DNA from: Rhodobacter calidifons | Lineage (GTDB): Bacteria; Pseudomonadota; Alphaproteobacteria; Rhodobacterales; Rhodobacteraceae | Length of the DNA stretch: 64,000 nucleotides | Direction of reading: 5' to 3' | NCBI RefSeq assembly: GCF_011174775.1 | Contig: NZ_JAANHS010000001.1 | Span: forward strand, 372,001-436,000 | Part shown: positions 20,124 through 29,063 of the stretch, piece after piece | Position numbering within the stretch: position 1 is the first letter of the stretch | Layout of the letters: the number at the start of each line of letters is the position of its first letter | Notes under the pieces: generated by a model | What the model saw: only the letters and a program-made list of their open reading frames with translations | The model's database searches: none | What the model was told of the DNA's origin: nothing | Translations under genes and position numbers: made by a program

Positions 20124-20753
20124 ATGCCCCAGCCGCCAGAGCGCCCGCCGATGCCGACACCCGACGCCGATGCCCTTGCCGCCGCTGCCAAGGCCGCCAG
20201 CCGCAAGGGCCCGCCGCCGGTGCATCTGTGGAACCCGCCCTTCTGCGGCGACATCGACATGCGCATCGCCCGCGACGGCACCTGGTACTACCTGGGCACG
20301 CCCATCGGCCGGGCGCCGCTGGTGAAACTCTTCTCCTCGATCCTGAAGCGCGAGGGCGACCGCTATTACCTGGTCACGCCGGTCGAGAAGGTCGGGATCA
20401 CCGTCGATGACGCCCCCCTGCTGGCCGATGACTTCGAGGTCGAGGGCCAGGGCCGCGACCAGGTGCTGACCTTCACCACGAAGACCGAGGACGTGGCGGT
20501 GCTGGGCCCCGACCACCCTCTGCGCGTCGAGCGCGACCCGCAGACGGGCGAGCCTGCGCCCTATGTCCTGATCCGGGCCGATCTCTGGGCGCTGATCGAC
20601 CGGAAATCCTTCTATCGGCTGGTCGATCTGTGTTGCCATCACGACCATGACGGTGAAATGTGGTTCGGCCTTTGGTCCTCGGGGCAGTTCTTCCCGGTCA
20701 TCCCTTCGTCAGACTTGCCCAGCCCGGAAATGCCCAGCCCGGAAATGCCCTGA
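20124..20753 (+). CDS. DUF1285 protein
   Basis: About 209 residues. DUF1285 blocks are PPVHLWNPPFCGDIDMRIAR, DGTWYYLGTPIGR and LVKLFSSILKREGDRYYLVT; function unknown. The start is uncertain: ATG 20124, ATG 20151 and TTG 20115 are in frame and none has a strong ribosome site. The last residues SPEMPSPEMP come from a 15-base tandem repeat (20718-20762). It is followed after 6 bases by the isomerase gene, so probably one transcript, possibly starting at gcrA. Confidence 0.85.
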   Translation: MPQPPERPPMPTPDADALAAAAKAASRKGPPPVHLWNPPFCGDIDMRIARDGTWYYLGTPIGRAPLVKLFSSILKREGDRYYLVTPVEKVGITVDDAPLLADDFEVEGQGRDQVLTFTTKTEDVAVLGPDHPLRVERDPQTGEPAPYVLIRADLWALIDRKSFYRLVDLCCHHDHDGEMWFGLWSSGQFFPVIPSSDLPSPEMPSPEMP

Positions 20754-20762
20754 ACCGAAATG
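20718..20762 (+). repeat. Three-copy 15-base tandem repeat at a gene junction
   Basis: Two identical copies of CCCAGCCCGGAAATG (20718-20732, 20733-20747) and a third degenerate copy CCCTGAACCGAAATG (20748-20762). The first two encode the PSPEM repeats ending the DUF1285 protein. The third contains its TGA stop and the ATG of the next gene. Confidence 0.85.
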
Positions 20763-21539
20763 CCCCGTTTCGCCGCCAACCTGACCTATCTGTTCACCGA
20801 GGTCCCGATGCTCGACCGCCCCGACTGGGCGGCGCGCTGCGGGTTCGACGGGGTCGAGGTGCTGTTTCCCTATGACCAGCCGATGGCAGACTGGGAACGC
20901 GCGCTGAACGGCCTGCCGGTGGCGCTGATCAATACGCCGCCGGGCGACTGGGCGGCGGGCGACCGGGGCTTTGCTGCCGTGCCGGGGATGGAGCTGCGCT
21001 TTCGCGACAGCTTTCTGCGCGCGGCGGAATATGCCACCCGGCTGCGCGCGGCGCGGCTGCATGTGATGGCGGGCGTGGCCAAGGGGCCGCAGGCGGAACA
21101 GTGCTATGTCGAGAACCTAGCCTGGGCGCTGGACCAGGCGCCGGAGCTCTGCCTGACGCTGGAGCCGCTGAACCCCGACGACATGCCGGGCTATTTCCTG
21201 AACGATTACGATCAGGCGGCGCGGATCATCGACGATCTGGCCAGCCCCAGGATCGGCCTGCAATTCGACCTCTGGCATGCCGCGCGGCTGCATGGCGATG
21301 CGGGGCTGGTCTGGGAGGACCAGCGCCACCGGATCAGCCATATCCAGATCGCGGGCTTTCCCGGCCGGAACGAGCCGGGAGGCGGCGGCTTCTCGCTGCC
21401 CGATCTGTGCGATGCGGTGGATGCGGATGGCGGCGCGCGGTGGATCTCGGCCGAATACCGCCCGGCAAGGGGTACGGCGCAGGGTCTGGGCTGGCTGACC
21501 GCGCTGAAGTCGCGCAGGACCCTGTTGATCGGGGGATAG
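20760..21539 (+). CDS. hyi: Hydroxypyruvate isomerase family protein (TIM barrel)
   Basis: A 259-residue sugar-isomerase-like TIM barrel of the Hyi/OtnI family, which interconverts hydroxypyruvate and tartronate semialdehyde or acts on 2-oxo-tetronates. Typical elements are the N-terminal [23 protein letters not shown], the metal-site Glu in LTLEPLN, and [13 protein letters not shown]. No glyoxylate or tartronate genes adjoin, so the physiological substrate is open. The start codon lies within the third unit of the tandem repeat. Confidence 0.85.
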   Translation: MPRFAANLTYLFTEVPMLDRPDWAARCGFDGVEVLFPYDQPMADWERALNGLPVALINTPPGDWAAGDRGFAAVPGMELRFRDSFLRAAEYATRLRAARLHVMAGVAKGPQAEQCYVENLAWALDQAPELCLTLEPLNPDDMPGYFLNDYDQAARIIDDLASPRIGLQFDLWHAARLHGDAGLVWEDQRHRISHIQIAGFPGRNEPGGGGFSLPDLCDAVDADGGARWISAEYRPARGTAQGLGWLTALKSRRTLLIGG

Positions 21540-21622
21540 GCGGCGGCCGAACGCTCGCGCCCCCTTGTGCCGCCCTCCCCTCGCCCGCTAAAAGGCCGTC
21601 AAGCCAGCACAGGAAGCCCCCC

Positions 21623-21808
21623 ATGCCGATCGAAGCGCCGGAAACCCAAGTTGTCACCACCTGGAAAGTGGCCTGCGACGGCGGTGAAGGCGCCCTTGGC
21701 CACCCCCGCGTCTGGCTGACCATTCCGCGCGACACGGGCTGGGTCGAATGCGGCTATTGCGACAAGCGGTATGTCATCGACCGCGAGCACGCCCACGACG
21801 ACCACTAG
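21623..21808 (+). CDS. CHCC zinc-finger protein (NDUFS6-like)
   Basis: A 61-residue protein of the zf-CHCC family related to the complex I accessory subunit NDUFS6. Expected zinc ligands are present: VACDGG, GHPRV, and [11 protein letters not shown]. In alphaproteobacteria the homologue is associated with NADH dehydrogenase, so a role in complex I is plausible but inferred. Start ATG 21623 follows AGGAAG at a good spacing. Its stop overlaps that of the convergent 21805 gene. Confidence 0.88.
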   Translation: MPIEAPETQVVTTWKVACDGGEGALGHPRVWLTIPRDTGWVECGYCDKRYVIDREHAHDDH

Positions 21809-22257
21809 CCGATCAGCATTTCCTCGGGCGAACAGGCCATGCGCTGCCTCTCTTCCGGGGCTACCTTGCGGAAATAACGCTCAAGGTTGTTTCCGGCCCA
21901 GAACCGGGCCACTTCGCCGGTCGAGAAGCTGCCCTTGCCGACTGCCGTGCCGCTTTCCGGCTCGAACCAGGTAAAGGCCGACTGGCCGCTGCGGCCGTCC
22001 GAACAGGTAAACTCGGCCAGGCCGACGCCAAAGAGGCCACGGCGCCAACTGCCCTCGCACAGCACACCGTCGCGGCTTTGCGCAAAGAAGGGCCCGGCGT
22101 CGAGGCCGAACGATGCCCCCCGCATCATCTCACCCGTCGCCTCGATGCAGACGACCAGCGGGGAACAGTTCATCGTCGCCGGATCGCAGAACTGCACCTC
22201 TTCGGCACCGACCGGAACGGCGCAAAGCGCCAAAGCTGGCATGACGAAGCGGAACAT
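21805..22257 (-). CDS. Secreted hypothetical protein, 150 aa
   Basis: A signal peptide ([20 protein letters not shown]) points to the periplasm. The mature part has five cysteines ([30 protein letters not shown]) and ends [11 protein letters not shown]. Family not recognised. ATG 22257 with AGGGGG upstream gives the signal peptide; the frame is open to 22293 without purpose. Divergent from polA, 29 bases apart. Confidence 0.7.
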   Translation of the reverse strand: MFRFVMPALALCAVPVGAEEVQFCDPATMNCSPLVVCIEATGEMMRGASFGLDAGPFFAQSRDGVLCEGSWRRGLFGVGLAEFTCSDGRSGQSAFTWFEPESGTAVGKGSFSTGEVARFWAGNNLERYFRKVAPEERQRMACSPEEMLIG

Positions 22258-22286
22258 GGCACAACCCCCTGAAACGGGAGCCAAGC

Positions 22287-25124
22287 ATGTCATCGACTTT
22301 CGGCAAGGGCAATCATCTGCATCTCATCGACGGCTCGGCCTATATCTTCCGCGCCTATCACGCCTTGCCGCCGCTGACCCGCAAGTCCGACGGCCTGCCG
22401 GTGGGTGCCGTCGCGGGCTTCTGCAACATCCTGTGGAACGAACTTTCCCGCGCCACCTCGAACGGCAAGGCCGCGACGCATCTTGCCGTGGTCTTCGACC
22501 ACTCGGCCGAGACCTTCCGCAACGCGATCTACCCGGACTACAAGGCCAACCGCCCCGAGCTGCCCGAGGACCTGCGCCCGCAATTCCCCCTCACCCGCGA
22601 AGCCACCCGCGCCTTCAATGTCGCCTGTCTGGAAACGGAAGGGTTCGAGGCCGACGACATCATCGCCACCCTGGCGAAACAGGCGGTGGAGGCGGGCGGG
22701 TCCTGCACCATCATCTCCTCGGACAAGGACCTGATGCAGCTGATCCGCCCCGGGGTGGACATGTTCGACCCGATGAAATCCCGCGTCATCGGCCCCGAGG
22801 AGGTGATCGAGAAATTCGGCGTCCCCCCGGAAAAGGTGATCGACGTGCAGGCGCTTGCGGGCGACAGCGTGGACAACATCCCCGGCGCGCCCGGCATCGG
22901 GCTCAAGACCGCCGCGCTTCTCATCAACGAATACGGCGACCTCGACACGCTTCTCGCCCGCGCCTCCGAGATCAGGCAGCCCAAACGCCGCGAGGCGCTG
23001 GTCGAGAATGCCGAGAAGATCCGCATCAGCCGCGCGCTGGTCACGCTGAAGGACGACACGCCGCTGGACGTGACGCTGGACGATCTGGAAATCCGCCTGC
23101 CCGAACCGGACAAGCTGATGGAGTTCCTTGCGAAAATGGAATTCCGCACCCTGACGAAACGTGTCGCGGAGAAGCTCGGCATCGCCGCCCCCGCCCTGCC
23201 AGAGGTTTCGCAGCTCACCGTCGCCCGCGAGGAGAAGCCGCAGGCGCAGGCCGAACAGCCCCCCTTCGACCACGCCGCCTACGAATGCATCCGCAGCCGC
23301 GACGCCCTCGACCGCTGGATCGCCCGCATCCGCGATCTGGGCCATGTCGCCATCGACACCGAAACGACAAGCCTGAACGAGATGCAGGCCGATCTCGTCG
23401 GCATCTCGCTGTCGGTCGATACCGGGAAGGCGGCCTACATCCCCGTCGGCCACACCACCGGCGGCGGCGATCTGTTCGGGGCCAAGGCCCTTGCCCCCGA
23501 CCAGCTGCCGCTGGACGAGGTTCTGGCCGCCCTGAAGCCCATCCTCGAGGATCCCGCCATCCTCAAGATCGGCCAGAACATGAAATACGACTGGAAGATC
23601 TTCGCCCGTCTGGGGCTGCGCATCGCCCCCATCGACGACACGATGCTCATGTCCTACGCGATGCACGCAGGGCTCCACAATCACGGCATGGACGAGCTTT
23701 CCGACCGATACCTCGGCCACCAGCCTATCCCGATCAAGTCCCTCCTCGGATCGGGCAAATCCCAGATCACCTTCGACAAGGTCGCCATCGACGACGCCGT
23801 GAAATACGCCGCCGAGGACGCCGATGTCACGCTTCGCCTCTGGCAACGGCTGAAACCCCAGCTGCACCGGGCGAAGGTCACCACCGTCTACGAAACGCTC
23901 GAACGCCCCCTCGTCCCCGTCCTCGCCGACATGGAGATGACCGGCATCAAGGTCGACCGCGACGTCCTGCGCGGCATGTCCAACGTCTTTGCGCAGAAGC
24001 TGGTCCAGCTCGAAGAGGAAATCCAGGACATCGCCGGGGAAAAGTTCAACGTGGGCAGCCCGAAGCAGCTGGGCGAGATCCTGTTCGACCGTCTGGGCAT
24101 TCCCGGCGGCGAAAAGGGCAAGACCGGGGCCTATGGCACCGGCGCCGACATCCTGGAGGACATCGCCACGCTGGAGGACAGCCATCCGCAGGGCGCGCGC
24201 CTCGCCGCGCGCATCCTCGACTGGCGGCAGATCGCCAAGCTGAAATCCACCTACACCGACGCGCTGCAAGAGGCGATCAACCCCGAAACGGGCCGCGTCC
24301 ACACCTCCTACTCCATCGCGGGTGCCAACACCGGGCGGCTTGCCTCGACCGACCCCAACCTCCAGAACATCCCCGTCCGCACCGAGGAAGGCCGCCGCAT
24401 CCGCGAGGCCTTCGTCGCCCCCGAAGGCCGGGTGCTGGTCAGCCTCGACTATTCCCAGATCGAACTGCGCATCCTTGCCCATATCGCCGACATCCCCGAA
24501 CTGCGCCGCGCCTTCGAGGAGGGCATCGACATCCACGCCCTGACAGCGTCCGAGATGTTCAACGTTCCCCTCGACCAGATGACCCCCGACATCCGCCGCA
24601 AGGCCAAGGCGATCAACTTCGGGGTGATCTACGGCATCTCCGGCTTCGGCCTTGCCCGGAACCTGCGCATCCCGCGGGCCGAGGCGCAGGGCTTCATCGA
24701 CCGCTATTTCGAACGCTTCCCCGGCATCAAGGGCTATATGTCCGATACTGTAAAGTTGGCCCAGGAAAACGGCTATGTGCAGACGCTTTTCGGTCGGAAA
24801 ATTCATACTCCCGAAATCAACGCGAAAGGCCCCGGCGCCGGTTTCGCCAAACGCGCCGCGATCAACGCCCCCATTCAGGGCACCGCCGCCGATGTTATCC
24901 GCCGGGCGATGATCCGCATGCCTGCTGCGATCAGGGACCTCGACGCGCAGATGCTGTTGCAGGTCCACGACGAACTTCTGTTCGAGGTGGCAGAGGACCA
25001 GGCCGACCGCCTGATCCCGATCGCAAGGGAGGTCATGGAAGGCTCCTCCCACCCCGCCGTGTCGCTGAAGGTCCACCTTGCCGTCGAGGCCGGAATTGGC
25101 CGCACCTGGGCCGAGGCGCATTGA
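22287..25124 (+). CDS. polA: DNA polymerase I
   Basis: Repair and Okazaki-fragment processing polymerase, 945 residues. The 5'-nuclease domain is residues ~1-300 (LIDGSAYIFRAYHALPPL, YKANRPELPEDL). The 3'-5' exonuclease domain at ~330-530 retains DTETTSL and NMKYDWKI, so proofreading should be active. The polymerase domain has motif A LDYSQIELRILAH, motif B RRKAKAINFGVIYGISGFGL and motif C LQVHDELLFEV. Start ATG 22287 with GGGAG upstream. Closely followed by the HIRAN gene. Confidence 0.97.
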   Translation: MSSTFGKGNHLHLIDGSAYIFRAYHALPPLTRKSDGLPVGAVAGFCNILWNELSRATSNGKAATHLAVVFDHSAETFRNAIYPDYKANRPELPEDLRPQFPLTREATRAFNVACLETEGFEADDIIATLAKQAVEAGGSCTIISSDKDLMQLIRPGVDMFDPMKSRVIGPEEVIEKFGVPPEKVIDVQALAGDSVDNIPGAPGIGLKTAALLINEYGDLDTLLARASEIRQPKRREALVENAEKIRISRALVTLKDDTPLDVTLDDLEIRLPEPDKLMEFLAKMEFRTLTKRVAEKLGIAAPALPEVSQLTVAREEKPQAQAEQPPFDHAAYECIRSRDALDRWIARIRDLGHVAIDTETTSLNEMQADLVGISLSVDTGKAAYIPVGHTTGGGDLFGAKALAPDQLPLDEVLAALKPILEDPAILKIGQNMKYDWKIFARLGLRIAPIDDTMLMSYAMHAGLHNHGMDELSDRYLGHQPIPIKSLLGSGKSQITFDKVAIDDAVKYAAEDADVTLRLWQRLKPQLHRAKVTTVYETLERPLVPVLADMEMTGIKVDRDVLRGMSNVFAQKLVQLEEEIQDIAGEKFNVGSPKQLGEILFDRLGIPGGEKGKTGAYGTGADILEDIATLEDSHPQGARLAARILDWRQIAKLKSTYTDALQEAINPETGRVHTSYSIAGANTGRLASTDPNLQNIPVRTEEGRRIREAFVAPEGRVLVSLDYSQIELRILAHIADIPELRRAFEEGIDIHALTASEMFNVPLDQMTPDIRRKAKAINFGVIYGISGFGLARNLRIPRAEAQGFIDRYFERFPGIKGYMSDTVKLAQENGYVQTLFGRKIHTPEINAKGPGAGFAKRAAINAPIQGTAADVIRRAMIRMPAAIRDLDAQMLLQVHDELLFEVAEDQADRLIPIAREVMEGSSHPAVSLKVHLAVEAGIGRTWAEAH

Positions 25125-25150
25125 TGACCACGAAGAGGGGAGGTCCACTC

Positions 25151-25660
25151 ATGTTGAAGTTGCTCAGAGCTCTTCTTGGGCGCAGCAAGAAGTCCCAACG
25201 TGACAATGAAGATCTGCCACAAGAAAGCCAATGGATAAGGTGGAAACCCAACGTCCAACCACCGGCTGCACCAAGCGGTTTCGTGAACCTTACTGGCGCA
25301 ACTGACGTTGCAGTCGCCGGAACCAGTTACCGACTTGACGAATGCAAAGTGGCCATCAGTGCGCTGAAAGGTGGCCGGGTCAACGCCGATACGGTTAGCT
25401 TAATCCGCGAGACGGACAATCCCGAAGATGAGAATGCGGTTCGTGTCGTCGTCAACTTACGTCATCGCACATGCCACATCGGCTATCTCCCACGCGATAT
25501 TGCAGACAGGATCGCGCACGAGTTCGCAAAGGAGATGCCTTTGGAAGCGGCCCTTCGGGAATGGGGCCAGAAGAAATCCGGCGATGCTGTATTCTTCAAG
25601 CTCAGCCTCTTTGTGCCGAGTGCCAAGAACCGCAGGAAGTTCATCCGCAAGGCGGAATGA
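25151..25660 (+). CDS. HIRAN-domain protein
   Basis: A 169-residue protein. Residues ~55-150 form a HIRAN domain (VAGTSYRLDECKVAISAL; LIRETDNPEDENAVRVVV; HIGYLPRDIADRIA), a module that binds 3' ends of single-stranded DNA in HLTF/Rad5-type proteins and in bacteria occurs alone or with nucleases and helicases. Residues 1-50 are basic then polar. A strong ribosome site GAGGGGAGG sits 7 bases before ATG 25151; an earlier ATG at 25124 overlaps the polA stop. Base composition is lower in G+C than polA, suggesting later acquisition. Confidence 0.82.
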   Translation: MLKLLRALLGRSKKSQRDNEDLPQESQWIRWKPNVQPPAAPSGFVNLTGATDVAVAGTSYRLDECKVAISALKGGRVNADTVSLIRETDNPEDENAVRVVVNLRHRTCHIGYLPRDIADRIAHEFAKEMPLEAALREWGQKKSGDAVFFKLSLFVPSAKNRRKFIRKAE

Positions 25661-25996
25661 CTGATGACCGCCGATAGGCCTGCACTCGAATCCTTCGCCC
25701 TCCCCGACGTCGTCATCACCTCCCCTGGGGTCACGAATGCCTCAAGGCACTCGGCAGGATGTGGTGCTGGAGGTCGCCTTTCGTGGATGCTGCCGTCTTC
25801 AAGACCTCCCGCGAAGAACGCGAGATGGTGCTGGCCGCCGCCGCCGAGACATTCACCCTCCCCCGCAGTGCGGCCCCCACAATCTGATCCTCGTCCGCAC
25901 GGGCAGCCCCGCCGAAGGCTGGGCTCGTCGCCCGTCTGATCCGGCAATGGCGCGTCAGCGCGCCGCCCTTGCCCTGACGAGCCGATCCCTGCGGGG
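25661..25996. other. 336-base stretch, no confident gene; possible decayed ORF
   Basis: Short open frames exist but none has a ribosome site or recognisable domain. A plus-strand frame around 25790-25885 reads as protein-like (FVDAAVFKTSREEREMVLAA) but has no plausible start and stops quickly, so it may be a remnant. It separates the HIRAN gene from the convergent HIT gene; no terminator hairpin with a T-run is obvious. Confidence 0.35.
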
Positions 25997-26368
25997 TCAG
26001 ACGCGCTCCAGCATCCGGCCCAGGGGGCGCCCGCCCAGGATATGCAGGTGGAAATGCGGCACTTCCTGATGCCCGTTCATCCCGGCATTGGCGATGGCGC
26101 GGAACCCTTCCTCGCCCGACAGGCCCAGAATCGCACAGACCTTGGCGACCGTGCGGTGAAAATCGACGATCTCTTCCTCCGGAGCCTCGGCCGAGAAATG
26201 GTCAAGGCTGACATAGGCGCCTTTCGGGATCACCAGCACATGCACCGGGGCCTGCGGATTGATGTCATGAAAGACCAGCGTGTGCGGCGTCTCCATCACC
26301 GTCTTGTTCGGAATCTCGCCCCGCAGGATGCGGGCGAAGACGTTGGTCGGGTCATAGGTCCAGCTCAT
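25997..26368 (-). CDS. HIT family nucleotide-binding protein
   Basis: Histidine-triad (Hint/PKCI-like) phosphoramidase or nucleotide hydrolase, 123 residues. The active-site motif is HFHLHILGG (HxHxHxx) near the C-terminus, preceded by VFHDINPQAPVHVLVIPKG. ATG 26368 (MSWTYDPTNVFARIL) is preferred; an upstream TTG overlaps the preceding gene's stop. Five bases follow the glycosyltransferase stop, so the two genes are probably co-transcribed. Confidence 0.93.
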   Translation of the reverse strand: MSWTYDPTNVFARILRGEIPNKTVMETPHTLVFHDINPQAPVHVLVIPKGAYVSLDHFSAEAPEEEIVDFHRTVAKVCAILGLSGEEGFRAIANAGMNGHQEVPHFHLHILGGRPLGRMLERV

Positions 26369-26373
26369 GTCGG

Positions 26374-27951
26374 TCAATCCACGAATAGATACTCGGTTGC
26401 AGCGATTTCCTGCGCCGTCTCGGGCGGGATTTCCAGGAAGGCCGCCAGGACTGCGGCGTTCTCGGCCACACTGGCAGTCTGACGCATCCGGCTGTATCCC
26501 GCCAGGTCCAGGTCGCGCAGCCGGTTGCTTTCGAAGCGCACGTCATAGCGGATCGTCGGCAGAAGCAGGTCCATCGCCGCAACCGGCGTCTCGGGCCCGG
26601 CCAGACCGACCCGCCGGGCATGGCCGACCAGGTAGTCGTCGCTGAACTGGCACTCGATCTCCATGAGCCGCAGCGTCGCGCGGTCCTCGCGGAAGTCCTG
26701 GATCAGCTCGACGCTGCCGGGATCGACGCACAGGAGCAGCCGGTCGGTCTGCCAGTGCTCGAACAGCATCCGCACCAAAGCCCGGCGATGGCGCATCCGC
26801 TTGTCCAGCGTGGTCTCGATCCCGCCGAGATCCGGCAGCGGGGTGGCCTGTTCGTTGAACAGATAGTCCACCGCCGGAATCCCGGTCAGGCTGCGCACCC
26901 GGTCAGCCAGGCGTTTTGCGACATGCCATTTCTTGCAGGCCACCAGCATCAGCGTGCGGTTGCGGCCGATGCTGGCCTCCACCTCCCAGAACCGCTGGGC
27001 AAAGCGCCGCCCCTCGCGCCCGCGCGAGGTCAGATAGGCGAACTGGCGCCGCCCCTCGTCCGAGATCGCGAAATGCCGCCCGGTCTCGGAGTAAAGCGCC
27101 CCCAGGCGGTCCTTCAGCGCCCGCGCCTCGGGGCTGATCTTGCGGGCGAACAGGCAGCCCTGCGCCAGAAGCAGATCATGGTGGTCGTCGTAGAAGGTCA
27201 CCGGCATGCCGTAGTCGGTGAACATCAGGAAGGTCAGCGTGCGCGAGCGGATCTCGCGGTCGGGGACCAGATGCGCGACGAGCGTCTGGAAGAAGGTCTC
27301 GTCCGGGATCCAGGTGGTCGAGAAGAAGCGCGGAATGTCGCGCCGGCGCTTCACGAAGGCCAGCACCGCCTCGACCGTGCGGCGGCGCAGGCACCACCAC
27401 TGGCTGCCGATGCGGATCTTCAGATCTTCGGGCACCTTGCGCGCCAGGCCGAATTTCTTCTGCAATTCAAGTGACGTGTAGAACAGCCACTTGCGCTGAC
27501 GTTCGTTGAACCAGTGCCGGTAGATCAGCCGTTCCTCCTTGATCCCGGTCTTGATCCAGTCCGATCCGAAGAAGTCGAAGCTTTCGATGTAGTCGGCATC
27601 CTCGCGTTCCAGGAAGGCGTGCACATATTCCGCCGTCTTGATCGGCATGCAGTCGCCCGACAGCATGTAGAAATGCGTGGCGCCGGGGAAATCGGCCAGC
27701 GCGGCCTGCACGGCGGAAAGCGTGGCCGCGACCAGGCTCCATTCCCCCCAGCCGCAGCGCAGGCGCCGTCGCGCGAAGGTCACCTGCGGATTGTCGGCCA
27801 GGGCGGCACGGATGCGGGCATAGTCGGCCTGCGACGCGCGGGCATCGAAATGGATCGCCACGCAATCCCCGGCCGCCGTCAGCCGCAGGGTCTGGGCGAT
27901 GATCCCTTCCGGGTCCTTGTGGCAGAGAAGGATGAAGGCAATCTGGGTCAT
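26374..27951 (-). CDS. GT14-type glycosyltransferase with C-terminal extension
   Basis: A 525-residue protein. Residues ~1-280 match the beta-1,6-N-acetylglucosaminyltransferase (Branch/GT14) fold: FILLCHKDPEG, IHFDARAS, FYMLSGDCMPIK, TWIPDETFFQT. Residues ~290-525 are an extension found in homologues from this bacterial family (DUF5927/5928-like), with blocks such as LMLVACKKWHVAKRLADRV. No signal peptide or membrane span, so it acts in the cytoplasm. It is divergent from a sulfotransferase gene, suggesting they modify the same glycan (inference). Confidence 0.85.
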   Translation of the reverse strand: MTQIAFILLCHKDPEGIIAQTLRLTAAGDCVAIHFDARASQADYARIRAALADNPQVTFARRRLRCGWGEWSLVAATLSAVQAALADFPGATHFYMLSGDCMPIKTAEYVHAFLEREDADYIESFDFFGSDWIKTGIKEERLIYRHWFNERQRKWLFYTSLELQKKFGLARKVPEDLKIRIGSQWWCLRRRTVEAVLAFVKRRRDIPRFFSTTWIPDETFFQTLVAHLVPDREIRSRTLTFLMFTDYGMPVTFYDDHHDLLLAQGCLFARKISPEARALKDRLGALYSETGRHFAISDEGRRQFAYLTSRGREGRRFAQRFWEVEASIGRNRTLMLVACKKWHVAKRLADRVRSLTGIPAVDYLFNEQATPLPDLGGIETTLDKRMRHRRALVRMLFEHWQTDRLLLCVDPGSVELIQDFREDRATLRLMEIECQFSDDYLVGHARRVGLAGPETPVAAMDLLLPTIRYDVRFESNRLRDLDLAGYSRMRQTASVAENAAVLAAFLEIPPETAQEIAATEYLFVD

Positions 27952-28097
27952 CGGTCCTGGGCCAGCCCGACAAGGCGCGGTCCTGACTGGTTAGACCGCC
28001 CGGTGGTTCCTTGAAAAGCCCGAATATGTCTGCTTGACTGCCACAATCGCGGTTCATGCTGGAACCTGCGGCATTGGCTGAAGAAGGACGATTGTTA

Positions 28098-28916
28098 ATG
28101 GGTTTTCCCGGAACCTGGATGACCGAGAGCGAAAGCGTCGTCTACCGGGTGGTGCCGAAATGTGCCTGCTCGACCATCGGGCAGATCATGTACTATTCCG
28201 ACCACGGCCGGTTCTTCGACGGCGACATCCACGATGCGACCACCGGCCTGCACAAATGGGCGCAGGAGGCCAGCCAGCCGATCATCGAACGCAGCGTGCG
28301 GGCGCGACAGGTCTATGCCTTCACCTGCGTGCGCAATCCCTATACCCGGATCCTGTCCTCGTTCTTCGACAAGATCTGCGGCATCCAGCGCAACGGCAGG
28401 CGTTACCGGGGCAATCTGGTGCCGCTTCTGATCCAGAAATACGGGATCGAGGTCGGCGGCGAGGACGGCAAGCAGGACTTCGACCAGATCGCCAGCTTCC
28501 GCCGCTTCCTTCTGTTCGCCCGCGACACGATCCGCTGGAAGAAACCGATGGAGCCCGACATCCACTGGTCTTCGGTGTCGGGGCATGTCTCGACCTTCAT
28601 CGTCAACGGCGGGCGCTACAACCACATCTTCTTCACCGAGGATTTCAATGCCGGGATGCAGGTGGTGCTGGACAACATCCAGACCCGGCACCCGGTCGAT
28701 CTGGCCACGATCCCCCGTTTCAACGAAAGCGAAGGCCACGGCCCGAAACGCGCGCATCCGGTGGAAGATTACTTCGACGACCTGTCGATGCATCTGATGT
28801 GGGAAATCTACAAGCGCGACTTCCAGCTGTTCCGCTATGATTTCGAGAATCCGGCCAACAAGATGCCGAAGGGGCCGGTCGATCTGGACGAGGTTCACGC
28901 CAAGCTTGGCGATTGA
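28098..28916 (+). CDS. Sulfotransferase family protein
   Basis: A 272-residue protein. It has the PAPS 5'-phosphosulfate loop as VPKCACSTIGQIMYY (residues ~18-32) and the 3'-phosphate motif as CVRNPYTRILSSFFDK, characteristic of carbohydrate sulfotransferases of the Sulfotransfer_2 type. The late segment FTEDFNAGMQVVLDNI is also typical. ATG 28098 has AGGA 11 bases upstream; ATG 28056 is in frame but lacks a ribosome site. It could sulfate a glycan built by the divergent GT14 enzyme. Confidence 0.85.
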   Translation: MGFPGTWMTESESVVYRVVPKCACSTIGQIMYYSDHGRFFDGDIHDATTGLHKWAQEASQPIIERSVRARQVYAFTCVRNPYTRILSSFFDKICGIQRNGRRYRGNLVPLLIQKYGIEVGGEDGKQDFDQIASFRRFLLFARDTIRWKKPMEPDIHWSSVSGHVSTFIVNGGRYNHIFFTEDFNAGMQVVLDNIQTRHPVDLATIPRFNESEGHGPKRAHPVEDYFDDLSMHLMWEIYKRDFQLFRYDFENPANKMPKGPVDLDEVHAKLGD

Positions 28917-29010
28917 CGCCGTCGGCTGCCTGTCGGACGGGCGGAAAGGCCGGTTGCCGGACAACATCCCTGCGTCAACGATCGACAGGACACCGGCGCC
29001 GGTTGCCGAG

Positions 29011-29056
29011 GCAAATTCCTTCGAAGGAATTTGCAAAACTCTTCGAAGAGTTTTGC
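29011..29056. repeat. Tandem-hairpin repeat, locus C
   Basis: Two perfect 24-base palindromes overlapping by two bases: GCAAATTCCTTC/GAAGGAATTTGC (29011-29034) and GCAAAACTCTTC/GAAGAGTTTTGC (29033-29056). Both have the TTCGAA centre seen at locus A. It lies between the convergent ends of the sulfotransferase gene and puuD, 7 bases from the puuD stop, and so is likely a bidirectional transcript end. Confidence 0.85.
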
Positions 29057-29063
29057 CCCAGCG

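Noticed and set aside
22290-25148. A 952-codon open frame on the minus strand
   Set aside because: Antisense of polA; its translation has no domain and mirrors the codon bias of polA.
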